From NCBI GenBank assembly GCA_947450745.1, contig CANFYD010000280.1, positions 1-5,716 of the forward strand: DNA of 5,716 bases, given 5' to 3'. The notes beneath the pieces are model-generated. The model searched no databases and was not told where the DNA came from. It saw nothing but the letters and a program-made list of their open reading frames with translations. Position numbers and translations under genes: made by a program. Below are positions 1 to 5,716 of the stretch, piece by piece (the stretch's first letter is position 1; every line of letters begins with the position of its first letter). This DNA is from Burkholderiales bacterium. GTDB taxonomy: Bacteria > Pseudomonadota > Gammaproteobacteria > Burkholderiales > Burkholderiaceae_C.

Positions 1-166
1 CCCGCGCGAATTCTTGAAGCCGGCCCGTGATGCGGCCAAGGCCATCGTCAAGCAGCGTTACGAAGAGTTCGGCTGCGTCGGCCAAGCACCGAAGATCAAG
101 GGCCGCACCCTGATCGACATGGCCGCGGCCTATGCGCGAGGCGAGTTGAACCAGATGGTTCGCTGA
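1..166 (+). CDS. fba: Class II fructose-1,6-bisphosphate aldolase, C-terminal end (5' truncated by the window)
   Basis: Only the last 54 codons are present, read from base 2 to the TGA at 164-166. The visible peptide starts PREFLKPARDAAKAIVKQRY and continues with EEFGCVGQAPKIK, LIDMAAAYARGEL and a final NQMVR. This matches the C-terminal helices of zinc-dependent class II aldolases of the Calvin-cycle subtype, where a 'PREFLKPA' segment and an 'R(Y/F)E.FG..G.A..IK' stretch close the protein. The enzyme reversibly splits fructose-1,6-bisphosphate into dihydroxyacetone phosphate and glyceraldehyde-3-phosphate in the cytosol, for glycolysis or gluconeogenesis. The catalytic zinc ligands lie upstream of the window, so they cannot be checked. 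A strong terminator about 210 bases downstream probably ends its transcript and separates it from purC. The family call is from recognition of the tail alone; the subtype is less certain. Confidence 0.85.
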   Translation, partial: PREFLKPARDAAKAIVKQRYEEFGCVGQAPKIKGRTLIDMAAAYARGELNQMVR

Positions 167-198
167 GAGCATTTCTAGCATTTGGTGGTGCGGTATCT

Positions 199-315
199 GT
201 AGGGCGGGTCATGACCCGCGTGTGGCCGACGGTGGCCCCGTTTTGTACTCGCCCGTCCCTGGCATTGCTTTGGCAGCCACCGCCGGAATCGCTCGCGGGT
301 CTCGACCCGCCCTAC
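199..315. repeat. Imperfect inverted-repeat element (REP/BIME- or MITE-like) after fba
   Basis: The ends are a perfect 12-bp inverted repeat: GTAGGGCGGGTC at 199-210 and GACCCGCCCTAC at 304-315. Pairing resumes inward in the same register with GACCCGCG (213-220) against CGCGGGTC (294-301). After a two-base shift, 226-236 pairs with 276-286 (10 of 11). The middle, about 237-275, is unpaired. Each end is also a small palindrome of its own: GCGGGTCATGACCCGC at 204-219 is perfect, and 295-301/304-310 form a 7-bp hairpin with a 2-base loop. The DNA can therefore fold as one long stem or as two small hairpins. An outer pair, TGGTGGT (183-189) and ACCACCA (320-326), may extend it. It has no credible coding content. 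The structure resembles intergenic REP doublets or short non-autonomous elements; which one cannot be told without other genomic copies. Confidence 0.72.
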
Positions 316-375
316 GTGAACCACCAGCGTTTACATTGCAACTTTTGCTTCTCGAGCCAAGCTCATCCTTCACTC

Positions 376-406
376 AAGCCCGTCGGGTTCACGCCCAGGC
401 GGGCTT
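376..406 (+). terminator. Rho-independent terminator, probably of fba
   Basis: AAGCCCGTC (376-384) pairs with GGCGGGCTT (398-406), nine base pairs with one G-T wobble, across a 13-base loop. The stem runs directly into six T residues at 405-410. There is no A-rich run on the left side, so it works on the + strand. It lies about 210 bases after the fba stop codon, with the inverted-repeat element in between, and just before the probable purC promoter. It would therefore insulate the two transcription units. Confidence 0.85.
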
Positions 407-426
407 TTTTGCGTCTGAATGACGCC

Positions 427-432
427 TAAAAT
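427..432 (+). promoter_or_regulatory. Probable purC promoter -10 box (TAAAAT)
   Basis: TAAAAT is one base from the sigma-70 consensus TATAAT and lies right after the terminator T-run. No good -35 is visible: at 16-bp spacing the hexamer is TTTTTT (405-410), part of the terminator tail. A start about seven bases downstream, near 439, would give a 22-base leader containing TGGA (447-450), ten bases before the ATG at 461. A start there would also lie downstream of the ATG at 419. The motif and position are seen; activity is inferred. Confidence 0.45.
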
Positions 433-460
433 CCAGCGATTATTTCTGGATGATCTCGTC

Positions 461-1360
461 ATGACCGCTGCCTTGCTGAACTCTTCAATTACCTCGCTTC
501 CCTTGCTCGCACGCGGCAAGGTGCGCGAAAACTATGGCGTCGGTGATGACCGCATCCTGATGATCGCGAGCGACCGCTTGTCGGCCTTCGACGTCATCAT
601 GGGCGAGGCGATTCCGGGCAAGGGCGTGTTGCTGACGCAGATGGCTTTGTTCTGGTTTGACAAGCTGACCGGCATCGTGCCCAACCATTTGACCGGTGAC
701 GACCCGCTGTCGGTCGTGAGCGAGGCCGAGCGCGAACAGGTCATCAGCCGGTCGATGTTGGTCAAGCGCTTGAAGCCGCTGCCGATCGAGGCGGTGGTGC
801 GCGGTTATCTGGCCGGCAGCGGCTGGGCCGAATACAAGGACAGGGGCGAAGTCTGCGGCGTCAAGCTGCCGGCCGGCCTGCAAAACGCCAGCAAGCTGCC
901 CGAGCCGATCTTCACGCCGGCCACCAAGGCCGAGATGGGCGATCACGACGAGAACATCACGTTCGCGCGCATGGTCGAAGTCATTGGCGACGATCTGGCG
1001 CAGCGGGTGCGCACGATCTCGATTCAGCTGTATCAGCGCGCCGCCGACATCGCGCTGGCCAAGGGCATCATCATTGCCGACACCAAGTTCGAGTTCGGCC
1101 TGGACGCCGACGGCACCCTGACGCTGATGGACGAGGTGCTGACGCCCGACTCCTCCCGCTACTGGCCGGTGGAAAGCTATGCGGTCGGTACCAATCCGCC
1201 GAGTTACGACAAGCAGTTCGTGCGCGACTGGCTGGAGCAGGCGCTGGTCGACGGCAAACCCTGGGCCAAGGTGGCACCGGCACCTGCCTTGCCTGCGGCT
1301 GTGATCGAAAACACGGCGGCCAAATACCGCGAAGCATGGCAACGGCTGACCGCTTCATGA
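461..1360 (+). CDS. purC: Phosphoribosylaminoimidazole-succinocarboxamide synthase (SAICAR synthetase)
   Basis: This enzyme ligates aspartate to CAIR using ATP, giving SAICAR, in cytosolic de novo purine synthesis. The 299-residue product has the expected landmarks: LLARGKVRENY near residues 15-25 (nucleotide-binding loop), SDRLSAFD at 37-44, the first family signature LPIEAVVRGYLAGSGW at 107-122, the second signature ADTKFEFG at 206-213, DEVLTPDSSRYW at 224-235 and SYDKQFVRDWL at 248-258. The length fits the roughly 300-residue form common in Burkholderiales and yeast rather than the shorter, roughly 240-residue E. coli form. An in-frame ATG at 419 would add 14 residues (MTPKIQRLFLDDLV). I prefer 461 because the likely -10 box at 427-432 puts 419 upstream of transcription, homologous proteins start near this point, and TGGA at 447-450 is in reach. 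The stop overlaps the next gene's ATG by four bases. Confidence 0.96.
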   Translation: MTAALLNSSITSLPLLARGKVRENYGVGDDRILMIASDRLSAFDVIMGEAIPGKGVLLTQMALFWFDKLTGIVPNHLTGDDPLSVVSEAEREQVISRSMLVKRLKPLPIEAVVRGYLAGSGWAEYKDRGEVCGVKLPAGLQNASKLPEPIFTPATKAEMGDHDENITFARMVEVIGDDLAQRVRTISIQLYQRAADIALAKGIIIADTKFEFGLDADGTLTLMDEVLTPDSSRYWPVESYAVGTNPPSYDKQFVRDWLEQALVDGKPWAKVAPAPALPAAVIENTAAKYREAWQRLTAS

Positions 1361-2460
1361 ACATCAAGAGCCGGCTGCTGAAGCGGCTGGACGCCGAGAT
1401 TGCCGCCTCGACGGCGTTGAGCGGGCAAATTGCCTGCCTCAAAGTCCAGCGCGCCTTGTTGCTGGCCCGGCATGGCCTGACCGCGCAGGCGCAAACCGAG
1501 TTGGCCGCGCTGCATCAACTGGCCTGGTTGCATCCTCATCCGACCCTCGGTGCCTGGCTGCATTTTGCTGACGGGTTGATGAGTTACTTCGCCGACTTCA
1601 GCGGCTCGGCGCATGAAAAAATCGAGCGGGCGCAGGCCATCGCCAAATCCATTGATGCGCGCCAGCTCGCGGCCTTGAGTTCGGCTTGGTTGGCGCAGTT
1701 GGCCTATGTCCGACATGATTTGCCCGCCATGCTCTTGCACGCCCGCGACTGTGATGCGGTGGCCGAAGTGAGCGACCATGGCGCCCGTTTCCGTCTGTGT
1801 ACCGTGCTTGCGGTGGCCCATCACTTTGCCGCCAATGACGGCTTGGGCAAAGCCTGGTTCACCAAGGCCCGTGAGCACGCCTTGGCCGATGGTGACGACG
1901 CCTCGCTGTCGGCCTTGATCTACAACATGGCCGAAGTGCGCACCACGGCGGCCAGGCATCAGTCCTTTTCCACCCGACACGAGGGCGAGGCAGGCATGTT
2001 GCTGGGGGTAGATTCGATCAAGCATTACGACGCGGCGGTGGGTGGGTCGGTGCGCTCCGACCTGACCTCGATTTTGCGGGCGCAAAGCCTGACGGTTGAA
2101 GGCGATTACGCCCAGGCCAAGGCGCTGTTTGCCACCTATTTGCCGGTGGCGATTTCGGCCGGCTTGGCACAGTGGGGCTGCCGGCTGTGGGCTGATCTGG
2201 CTTGGTGCAGCGTCAATACCGGCGAAGCCGAGCAGGCGCTGAAACAAGCGCAGGCTGCCGAGATGGAGCTGATGTCACCCTGCGACGTGGATGATCGAGC
2301 CTGCACCCATAGCCGCCTGGCGCAAATTTACGCGGCGCTGGGCGACGCAAAAACCGCCACCGCGCATGCCGAGACGGCGGCGCTGGAGTGGCAGAAATTT
2401 GCTGCGCAACAAGCGGCTTGGGGTCAAGCCTTGGCGGCGGCCGACCTACAGCCGCGCTAG
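1357..2460 (+). CDS. Uncharacterised TPR-like helical-repeat protein, coupled to purC
   Basis: I do not recognise a named family. The 367-residue product is almost entirely predicted helix, rich in Ala and Leu, with no signal peptide or membrane segment, so it is probably cytosolic. Several stretches look like tetratricopeptide repeat helix pairs: about residues 28-58, 66-98, 105-137, 143-177, 236-266, 274-304 and 316-348. The clearest is LAQIYAALGDAKTATAHAET (321-340), with the typical small and aromatic spacing and the LGD turn. Such solenoids usually bind other proteins; no catalytic motif is visible, and the segment about 195-235 breaks the pattern. The start chosen is the ATG at 1357, which overlaps the purC TGA as ATGA and suggests translational coupling. 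An in-frame ATG at 1336 would add seven residues. The stop is two bases from that of the converging thioredoxin gene. Role unknown; a link to purine metabolism is contextual only. Confidence 0.85.
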   Translation: MNIKSRLLKRLDAEIAASTALSGQIACLKVQRALLLARHGLTAQAQTELAALHQLAWLHPHPTLGAWLHFADGLMSYFADFSGSAHEKIERAQAIAKSIDARQLAALSSAWLAQLAYVRHDLPAMLLHARDCDAVAEVSDHGARFRLCTVLAVAHHFAANDGLGKAWFTKAREHALADGDDASLSALIYNMAEVRTTAARHQSFSTRHEGEAGMLLGVDSIKHYDAAVGGSVRSDLTSILRAQSLTVEGDYAQAKALFATYLPVAISAGLAQWGCRLWADLAWCSVNTGEAEQALKQAQAAEMELMSPCDVDDRACTHSRLAQIYAALGDAKTATAHAETAALEWQKFAAQQAAWGQALAAADLQPR

Positions 2461-2462
2461 AT

Positions 2463-3416
2463 TCAGAACAAGGCCATGCTCAATTTGCGGCGGTACTGAT
2501 CCAGCAGCGGGTCGCTGGCGGCCGCGACAAACTTGCCGGCCAGCTCCAGCGTGCCCTTGACTTCGGCGGCTTGGGCTTTGGGGGCCGGTTTGGTCATCAG
2601 CTCCAGAATCGCCACATAAGTCTTGCGCGCCAGTTCGCCGTTCCAAGCCTTGTCCCGCATGATGATTTCAAGCAGCTCGTCCATCGCGTCGGTGAAGCTG
2701 TGCTGGGCCAGCAGGCCTTGAGCCAGCGCAAACCTGGCCTCAAAGTCGCGTTTGTTGGCCGCAATCGACGCTTGCAAGGCGCTCACATCCAGCCCGGCCG
2801 CGCTGCGCTCGCAAGCCTTCAGCCAGTGGCCCAGCGCCGCAAAGCGGGCATGCGGCAGGTTGACGTCCACCGCCTGTGCCGCCACCGGTGCAAACGCGGC
2901 TTGCGCTTCGGCCAGCAGGCCCAGTTCCAGCAGCGCGCGCACGTAGTCGAAGCGCGCCGTTTCGTTGGCCGGGTCGGTTTGCACCGCCAGTTCCAGCTTG
3001 ACCAGCGCCCCTTCCAGGTCGCCCTCGGCCAGCAGCTCCTCGGCCTCGGCGACTTCTTCTTGCGCCTCCAGCACTTCGCCGGCGGGCACATGCTTGTCGA
3101 GGAATTCGCGGATTTGCGCCTCGGGGATGGCGCCGACAAAGCCGTCGACCGGCTGGCCGCCGACAAACATCACGCAAAACGGGATGCTGCGCACGCCGAA
3201 CATCTGGCTCAGCTGGGTGGCGATTTCGGGCACTTCATCGCTGTTCAGCTTGGCCAGACGGAAGCGGCCGGCGTAGGCGACTTCGAGCTTTTCCAGCATC
3301 GGCCCCAAGTTTCGGCACGGGCCGCACCAGGGAGCCCAGATGTCCAGCAGCACCGGCAGTTGCGCCGAGCCCTGAATCAGTTCGGTTTCAAAATTTTGTA
3401 GGTTGATATCTATCAT
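2463..3416 (-). CDS. cnoX: Thioredoxin-TPR protein, YbbN/CnoX-type chaperedoxin
   Basis: The 317-residue product has an N-terminal thioredoxin fold (about 1-110) with WAPWCGPC at 27-34, catalytic Cys31 and Cys34, and the cis-proline in SIPF at 78-81. GGQPVDGFVGAIPEAQIREF at 86-105 closely follows E. coli YbbN. A helical TPR-type region follows (about 118-275), and the C-terminal tail LLDQYRRKLSMALF resembles the YbbN ending. In E. coli, YbbN/CnoX is a holdase that protects clients from oxidation and passes them to chaperones; it has SxxC in place of CxxC. The Caulobacter form keeps CGPC and thioredoxin activity. This protein is of the CGPC kind, so redox activity is inferred. The start is the ATG read from 3416-3414, where homology begins; a longer frame would add 24 proline-rich, unlikely residues. 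No clear Shine-Dalgarno is visible. It is divergent from purE and convergent with the TPR gene. Confidence 0.9.
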   Translation of the reverse strand: MIDINLQNFETELIQGSAQLPVLLDIWAPWCGPCRNLGPMLEKLEVAYAGRFRLAKLNSDEVPEIATQLSQMFGVRSIPFCVMFVGGQPVDGFVGAIPEAQIREFLDKHVPAGEVLEAQEEVAEAEELLAEGDLEGALVKLELAVQTDPANETARFDYVRALLELGLLAEAQAAFAPVAAQAVDVNLPHARFAALGHWLKACERSAAGLDVSALQASIAANKRDFEARFALAQGLLAQHSFTDAMDELLEIIMRDKAWNGELARKTYVAILELMTKPAPKAQAAEVKGTLELAGKFVAAASDPLLDQYRRKLSMALF

Positions 3417-3456
3417 GGCTGAGTCCGGGTGCGGCAAGCTAAAGAATGGGTGGCGG

Positions 3457-3484
3457 GGGACAGGTGGCGGCGGCCACCTACAAT
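3457..3484 (+). promoter_or_regulatory. Probable purE promoter
   Basis: The -10 box is TACAAT (3479-3484), one base from consensus. Sixteen bases upstream is GGGACA (3457-3462), which shares the GACA half of TTGACA. Transcription would start near 3491, leaving a leader of about 24 bases with TGGAG (3504-3508) before the GTG at 3515. It lies in the 98-base divergent gap with the thioredoxin gene. I see no equally good promoter pointing the other way. Confidence 0.55.
3462..3479. repeat. Inverted repeat filling the purE promoter spacer
   Basis: AGGTGGC (3462-3468) and GCCACCT (3473-3479) are perfect 7-bp arms around GGCG. The 6-bp core arms occupy exactly the 16-bp spacer between the proposed -35 and -10 boxes. 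A dimeric repressor or another DNA-binding protein could use such a site, and it also sits upstream of the divergent thioredoxin gene. In GC-rich DNA a short palindrome can arise by chance, so function is only a possibility. Confidence 0.4.
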
Positions 3485-3514
3485 TCAATGCTTTCCAATC
3501 GCCTGGAGCGAACC

Positions 3515-4024
3515 GTGCAGGATCTGCCTTTGAGCGCGTCTCCCTTGGTCGGTGTGGTGATGGGTTCCAGCAGTGACTGGGAAACCATGCAACACGCCAC
3601 CGTTATTCTCGCCGAGTTCGGCATCGCTTTTGAAGCCAAAGTCGTCTCGGCCCACCGCATGCCGGACGACATGTTTGCCTACGCCGAAGCGGCTGCTGGG
3701 CGGGGCTTGCAGGCCATCATCGCCGGTGCCGGCGGGGCCGCCCATCTGCCCGGCATGCTGGCTGCCAAGACGGTCGTGCCGGTGCTGGGCGTGCCGGTGG
3801 CGAGCCGACATTTGCAGGGCGTCGACTCCCTCCACGCTATCGTGCAGATGCCCAAGGGCATTCCGGTCGCCACCTTTGCCATCGGTACCGCTGGCGCTGC
3901 CAATGCGGCCTTGTTCGCGATTGCCATGTTGGCCAATCAGAACGCTGAGTTGCGCGAGAAGCTGCATGCCTACCGCAAACGTCAGACCGAAGTGGCGCGT
4001 GCAATGAGCCAGGATTTGCGCTGA
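3515..4024 (+). CDS. purE: N5-carboxyaminoimidazole ribonucleotide mutase (class I PurE)
   Basis: PurE moves the carboxylate of N5-CAIR to carbon, giving CAIR, the PurC substrate; class I enzymes are cytosolic octamers. The 169-residue product shows VGVVMGSSSDW at 12-22 (phosphate-binding loop), the active-site stretch SAHRMPD at 45-51 with catalytic His47, AGAGGAAHLPGM at 70-81, and MPKGIPVATFAIGTAGAANA at 112-131. SAHR rather than SAHK, together with the adjacent purK, supports class I rather than the animal-type AIR carboxylase. I chose the GTG at 3515 because TGGAG (3504-3508) lies six bases upstream. The in-frame ATG at 3488 would fall at or before the predicted transcription start and adds nine unconserved residues. 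The stop shares one base with the purK ATG (TGATG), so the two are probably translationally coupled. Confidence 0.94.
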   Translation: MQDLPLSASPLVGVVMGSSSDWETMQHATVILAEFGIAFEAKVVSAHRMPDDMFAYAEAAAGRGLQAIIAGAGGAAHLPGMLAAKTVVPVLGVPVASRHLQGVDSLHAIVQMPKGIPVATFAIGTAGAANAALFAIAMLANQNAELREKLHAYRKRQTEVARAMSQDLR

Positions 4025-5190
4025 TGACGACGCTATGTTTGCCCGGCGAAGCCACGCTGGGTGTGATCGGGGGCGGGCAGTTGGGACGCATGTTTGTGCA
4101 GGCGGCGCAAAGCCTGGGTTTTCGCACCGTGGTGCTCGACCCTGACGCGGCCAGCCCGGCCGGCTGCGTCGCCCATGAACACATCTGCGCCGACTATCTC
4201 GACACCGCCGCCCTCGACCGCTTGGCTGGCCAGTGCTGTGCCGTCACCACCGAGTTTGAAAACGTGCCGGCTCAGGCGCTGGAGCGCTTGGCGCTTGCCA
4301 GCGTGGTGGCACCGGCCGTGGCCGCCGTGGCCATCTGCCAGGACCGCGCCGCTGAAAAAGCCCATTTCGCCGCCAGCGGTGTCGCTTGCGCGCCCTATGC
4401 CTTGATCACGTCCGCCGCTGATGTGCAGGCGGTGGGCGACGCGCTGCTGCCCGGCATCCTGAAATCCACCCGCATGGGTTACGACGGCAAGGGTCAAGTG
4501 CGGGTGCGCAGCCGGGCCGAATTGGCCGCAGGCTGGGCCGCGCTGAACAGCGTGCCCTGCGTGCTGGAGCAAATGCTGCCGCTGAAAATGGAGTTGTCGG
4601 TGATCAGCGCGCGCAGTGCCGCCGGCGAGATCGTGCAGTTCCCGGTTCAGCAGAACCTGCATTTGGACGGCATTCTGGCCGTCACCCAGGTGCCGGCGCC
4701 CGGCGTCAGCGCGGCCTTGCAAGCCGAGGCCTGCGCTTCGGCGGCTCGCATCGCGGCGTCGATGAATTACGTCGGCGTGCTCTGCGTCGAGTTCTTTGTG
4801 CTGCAGGACGACAGTCTCGTCGTCAACGAAATGGCACCGCGCCCGCACAACTCGGGGCATTACACGCTCGACGCCTGCGATGTCTCGCAGTTCGACCTGC
4901 AGGTGAGGGCGATGGCCGGTTTGCGCTTGCGCCAACCGCGCCTGCATTCCCCCGTCGTGATGTTGAACCTGCTGGGCGACCTGTGGTTTGACGTGGCGGG
5001 CAGTTTGCGCACGCCGCCCTGGGATCAAGTGCTGGCGCTGCCTGGCACGCATCTGCATCTGTACGGCAAGGCCGATGCTCGGGCCGGCCGCAAGATGGGT
5101 CACTTGAATATCACCGCCGCCAGCGCACCTGAAGCCGAGCGCTTGGCGCGTTGTGCGGCCGCCCTGCTGGGCTTGGCCACCGAGTGGTAG
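4024..5190 (+). CDS. purK: N5-carboxyaminoimidazole ribonucleotide synthase (ATP-grasp)
   Basis: PurK uses ATP and bicarbonate to carboxylate AIR, giving the labile N5-CAIR that PurE consumes. The 388-residue protein has the three expected parts: an N-terminal nucleotide-fold domain with VIGGGQLGRM at 14-23 and TTEFENVP at 75-82; an ATP-grasp core with Lys147 in LKSTRMGYDGKGQ (146-158), VLEQMLPLKMELSV near 180-193 and EMAPRPHNSGHYT at 269-281 (metal and phosphate binding); and a C-terminal domain with LYGKADARAGRKMGHLN at 346-362. Length is normal for the family. The ATG overlaps the purE TGA by one base, and AGGA (4011-4014) lies nine bases upstream inside purE. LKSTRMGYDGKG differs slightly from the common LKTRRxGYDGKG but keeps the key Lys and glycine loop. 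All domains look intact. Confidence 0.96.
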   Translation: MTTLCLPGEATLGVIGGGQLGRMFVQAAQSLGFRTVVLDPDAASPAGCVAHEHICADYLDTAALDRLAGQCCAVTTEFENVPAQALERLALASVVAPAVAAVAICQDRAAEKAHFAASGVACAPYALITSAADVQAVGDALLPGILKSTRMGYDGKGQVRVRSRAELAAGWAALNSVPCVLEQMLPLKMELSVISARSAAGEIVQFPVQQNLHLDGILAVTQVPAPGVSAALQAEACASAARIAASMNYVGVLCVEFFVLQDDSLVVNEMAPRPHNSGHYTLDACDVSQFDLQVRAMAGLRLRQPRLHSPVVMLNLLGDLWFDVAGSLRTPPWDQVLALPGTHLHLYGKADARAGRKMGHLNITAASAPEAERLARCAAALLGLATEW

Positions 5191-5201
5191 GCGCGCCCGT
5201 C

Positions 5202-5716
5202 ATGCTGTTGGACGGGCACGACCCGGCAGCCATCCAGCGCGCTGCGGCTCGGTTGGCCGCCGGCGACTTGCTGGGTCTGCCGACCGAAACGGTTTACGGC
5301 CTGGCCGCCCGCGCCGATGACGACGCGGCGGTGGCCAAGATCTTTGCCGCCAAAGGCCGGCCGGCCGAACATCCGCTGATTGTTCATGTGTTGAATGCCG
5401 ACGACGCCGCACTGTTTGCCGCCGAGCTGCCGCCGGTGGCGCGGCGCTTGATGGCGGCCTTTTGGCCCGGCCCGTTGACGGTGATCGTGCCGCGCGCTGC
5501 CGGTATCGCTCGAGCCGCGGCCGGTGGGCAAGCCACGGTGGGCCTGCGTTGCCCGGCGCACCCGGTGGCGCGCGAGTTGCTCGCGGCGGCCCGCGCCTTG
5601 GGCGTGCCCGGCGTTGCGGCACCCAGTGCGAACCGCTTTGGCCGTGTCAGCCCGACCCGGGCCGCTCATGTGGTGGACGAATTCGGACCCGGCTTGCTGG
5701 TGCTGGACGGCGGCGA
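5202..5716 (+). CDS. L-threonylcarbamoyladenylate synthase (TsaC/Sua5/YrdC family), 3' truncated by the window
   Basis: This enzyme makes threonylcarbamoyl-AMP from threonine, bicarbonate and ATP, the first step of the t6A37 modification of ANN-decoding tRNAs. The 171 complete codons cover most of the YrdC domain: LPTETVYGLA at 26-35, the substrate-binding KGRPAEHPL at 51-59, FWPGPLTVIVP at 87-97, VGLRCPAHPVA at 113-123 and the SxN motif in PSANRFGRVSPT at 141-152. The usual KGRPxxNPL has His in place of Asn here. The gene continues past the window, so a short TsaC form and a longer form with a Sua5 C-terminal domain cannot be told apart; I leave the symbol empty for that reason. The ATG at 5202 is 11 bases after the purK stop. 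An in-frame GTG at 5184, overlapping the purK end, would add six residues. It is probably cotranscribed with purEK. Confidence 0.92.
   Translation, partial: MLLDGHDPAAIQRAAARLAAGDLLGLPTETVYGLAARADDDAAVAKIFAAKGRPAEHPLIVHVLNADDAALFAAELPPVARRLMAAFWPGPLTVIVPRAAGIARAAAGGQATVGLRCPAHPVARELLAAARALGVPGVAAPSANRFGRVSPTRAAHVVDEFGPGLLVLDGG

Noticed and set aside
168..183. Direct repeat AGCATTT at 168-174 and 177-183
   Set aside because: Two 7-base copies just after the fba stop are too short to support a function.
316..375. Possible small RNA ending at the terminator at 376-406
   Set aside because: No convincing -35/-10 pair is visible upstream; the stretch is most simply the fba 3' untranslated region.
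211..429. Short + strand frames (211-429 and 222-422) in the fba-purC gap
   Set aside because: They run through the inverted-repeat element and the terminator, lack a ribosome binding site and have no recognisable sequence.
485..1342. 285-codon open frame antisense to purC
   Set aside because: It lies wholly across a certain purC gene; the peptide is low-complexity, rich in His, Arg, Gln and Gly, with no family motif. It is a typical GC-rich antisense shadow.
1204..2247. 347-codon open frame antisense to the purC end and the TPR gene
   Set aside because: Its composition (Gly, Gln, Arg, His) is that of a mirror frame, with no domain visible. The + strand frame has the ATGA junction and helical repeats.
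2415..2430. Possible terminator GGCTTG-GGGT-CAAGCC near the end of the TPR gene
   Set aside because: It is a 6-bp stem inside the coding region, followed by TTGGCGG rather than a T-run.
2388..3401. 337-codon + strand open frame across the thioredoxin gene
   Set aside because: It is opposite a clear CGPC thioredoxin-TPR gene and is rich in Gln, Arg, His and Gly without motifs.
4033..5103. 356-codon open frame antisense to purK
   Set aside because: It covers an intact ATP-grasp gene and shows the same His/Gln/Arg-rich shadow composition.
5100..5669. 189-codon open frame antisense to the end of purK and the TsaC/Sua5-type gene
   Set aside because: The + strand frames have unmistakable family motifs; this frame has none.

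Overview
The window is ordinary high-GC bacterial chromosome. Gene content, gene order and promoter style (TAAAAT and TACAAT -10 boxes, ATGA/TGATG junctions) point to a betaproteobacterium of the order Burkholderiales, probably Comamonadaceae-like. That placement is from recognising protein families and context, not from a search.

Layout: (1) The last 54 codons of a class II fructose-bisphosphate aldolase (fba) end at 166. (2) A 294-base gap up to 460 holds a roughly 117-bp imperfect inverted-repeat element (199-315), a strong Rho-independent terminator (376-406) and a probable purC promoter. (3) purC (461-1360) is followed, through a 4-base ATGA overlap, by an unrecognised all-helical TPR-like protein (1357-2460). 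(4) On the opposite strand, converging with only 2 bases between stop codons, lies a thioredoxin-TPR protein of the YbbN/CnoX type (3416 down to 2463). (5) A 98-base divergent spacer (3417-3514) carries a good purE promoter whose -35/-10 spacer is almost exactly an inverted repeat. (6) purE (3515-4024), purK (4024-5190) and the start of a threonylcarbamoyl-AMP synthase gene (5202 to the window end) run as one tight unit.

PurK, PurE and PurC carry out three consecutive steps of purine synthesis: AIR to N5-CAIR (PurK), N5-CAIR to CAIR (PurE), and CAIR plus aspartate to SAICAR (PurC). The block is therefore a de novo purine module interrupted by two proteins not known to be purine enzymes. The TsaC/Sua5-type enzyme downstream makes the precursor for the tRNA t6A modification.

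I found no phage, transposase, CRISPR, toxin-antitoxin or defence gene, and no clearly new system. The points most worth a second look are the uncharacterised TPR protein coupled to purC, the inverted-repeat element after fba, the palindrome filling the purE promoter spacer, and the two pur start codons that look placed downstream of the longest-frame starts.
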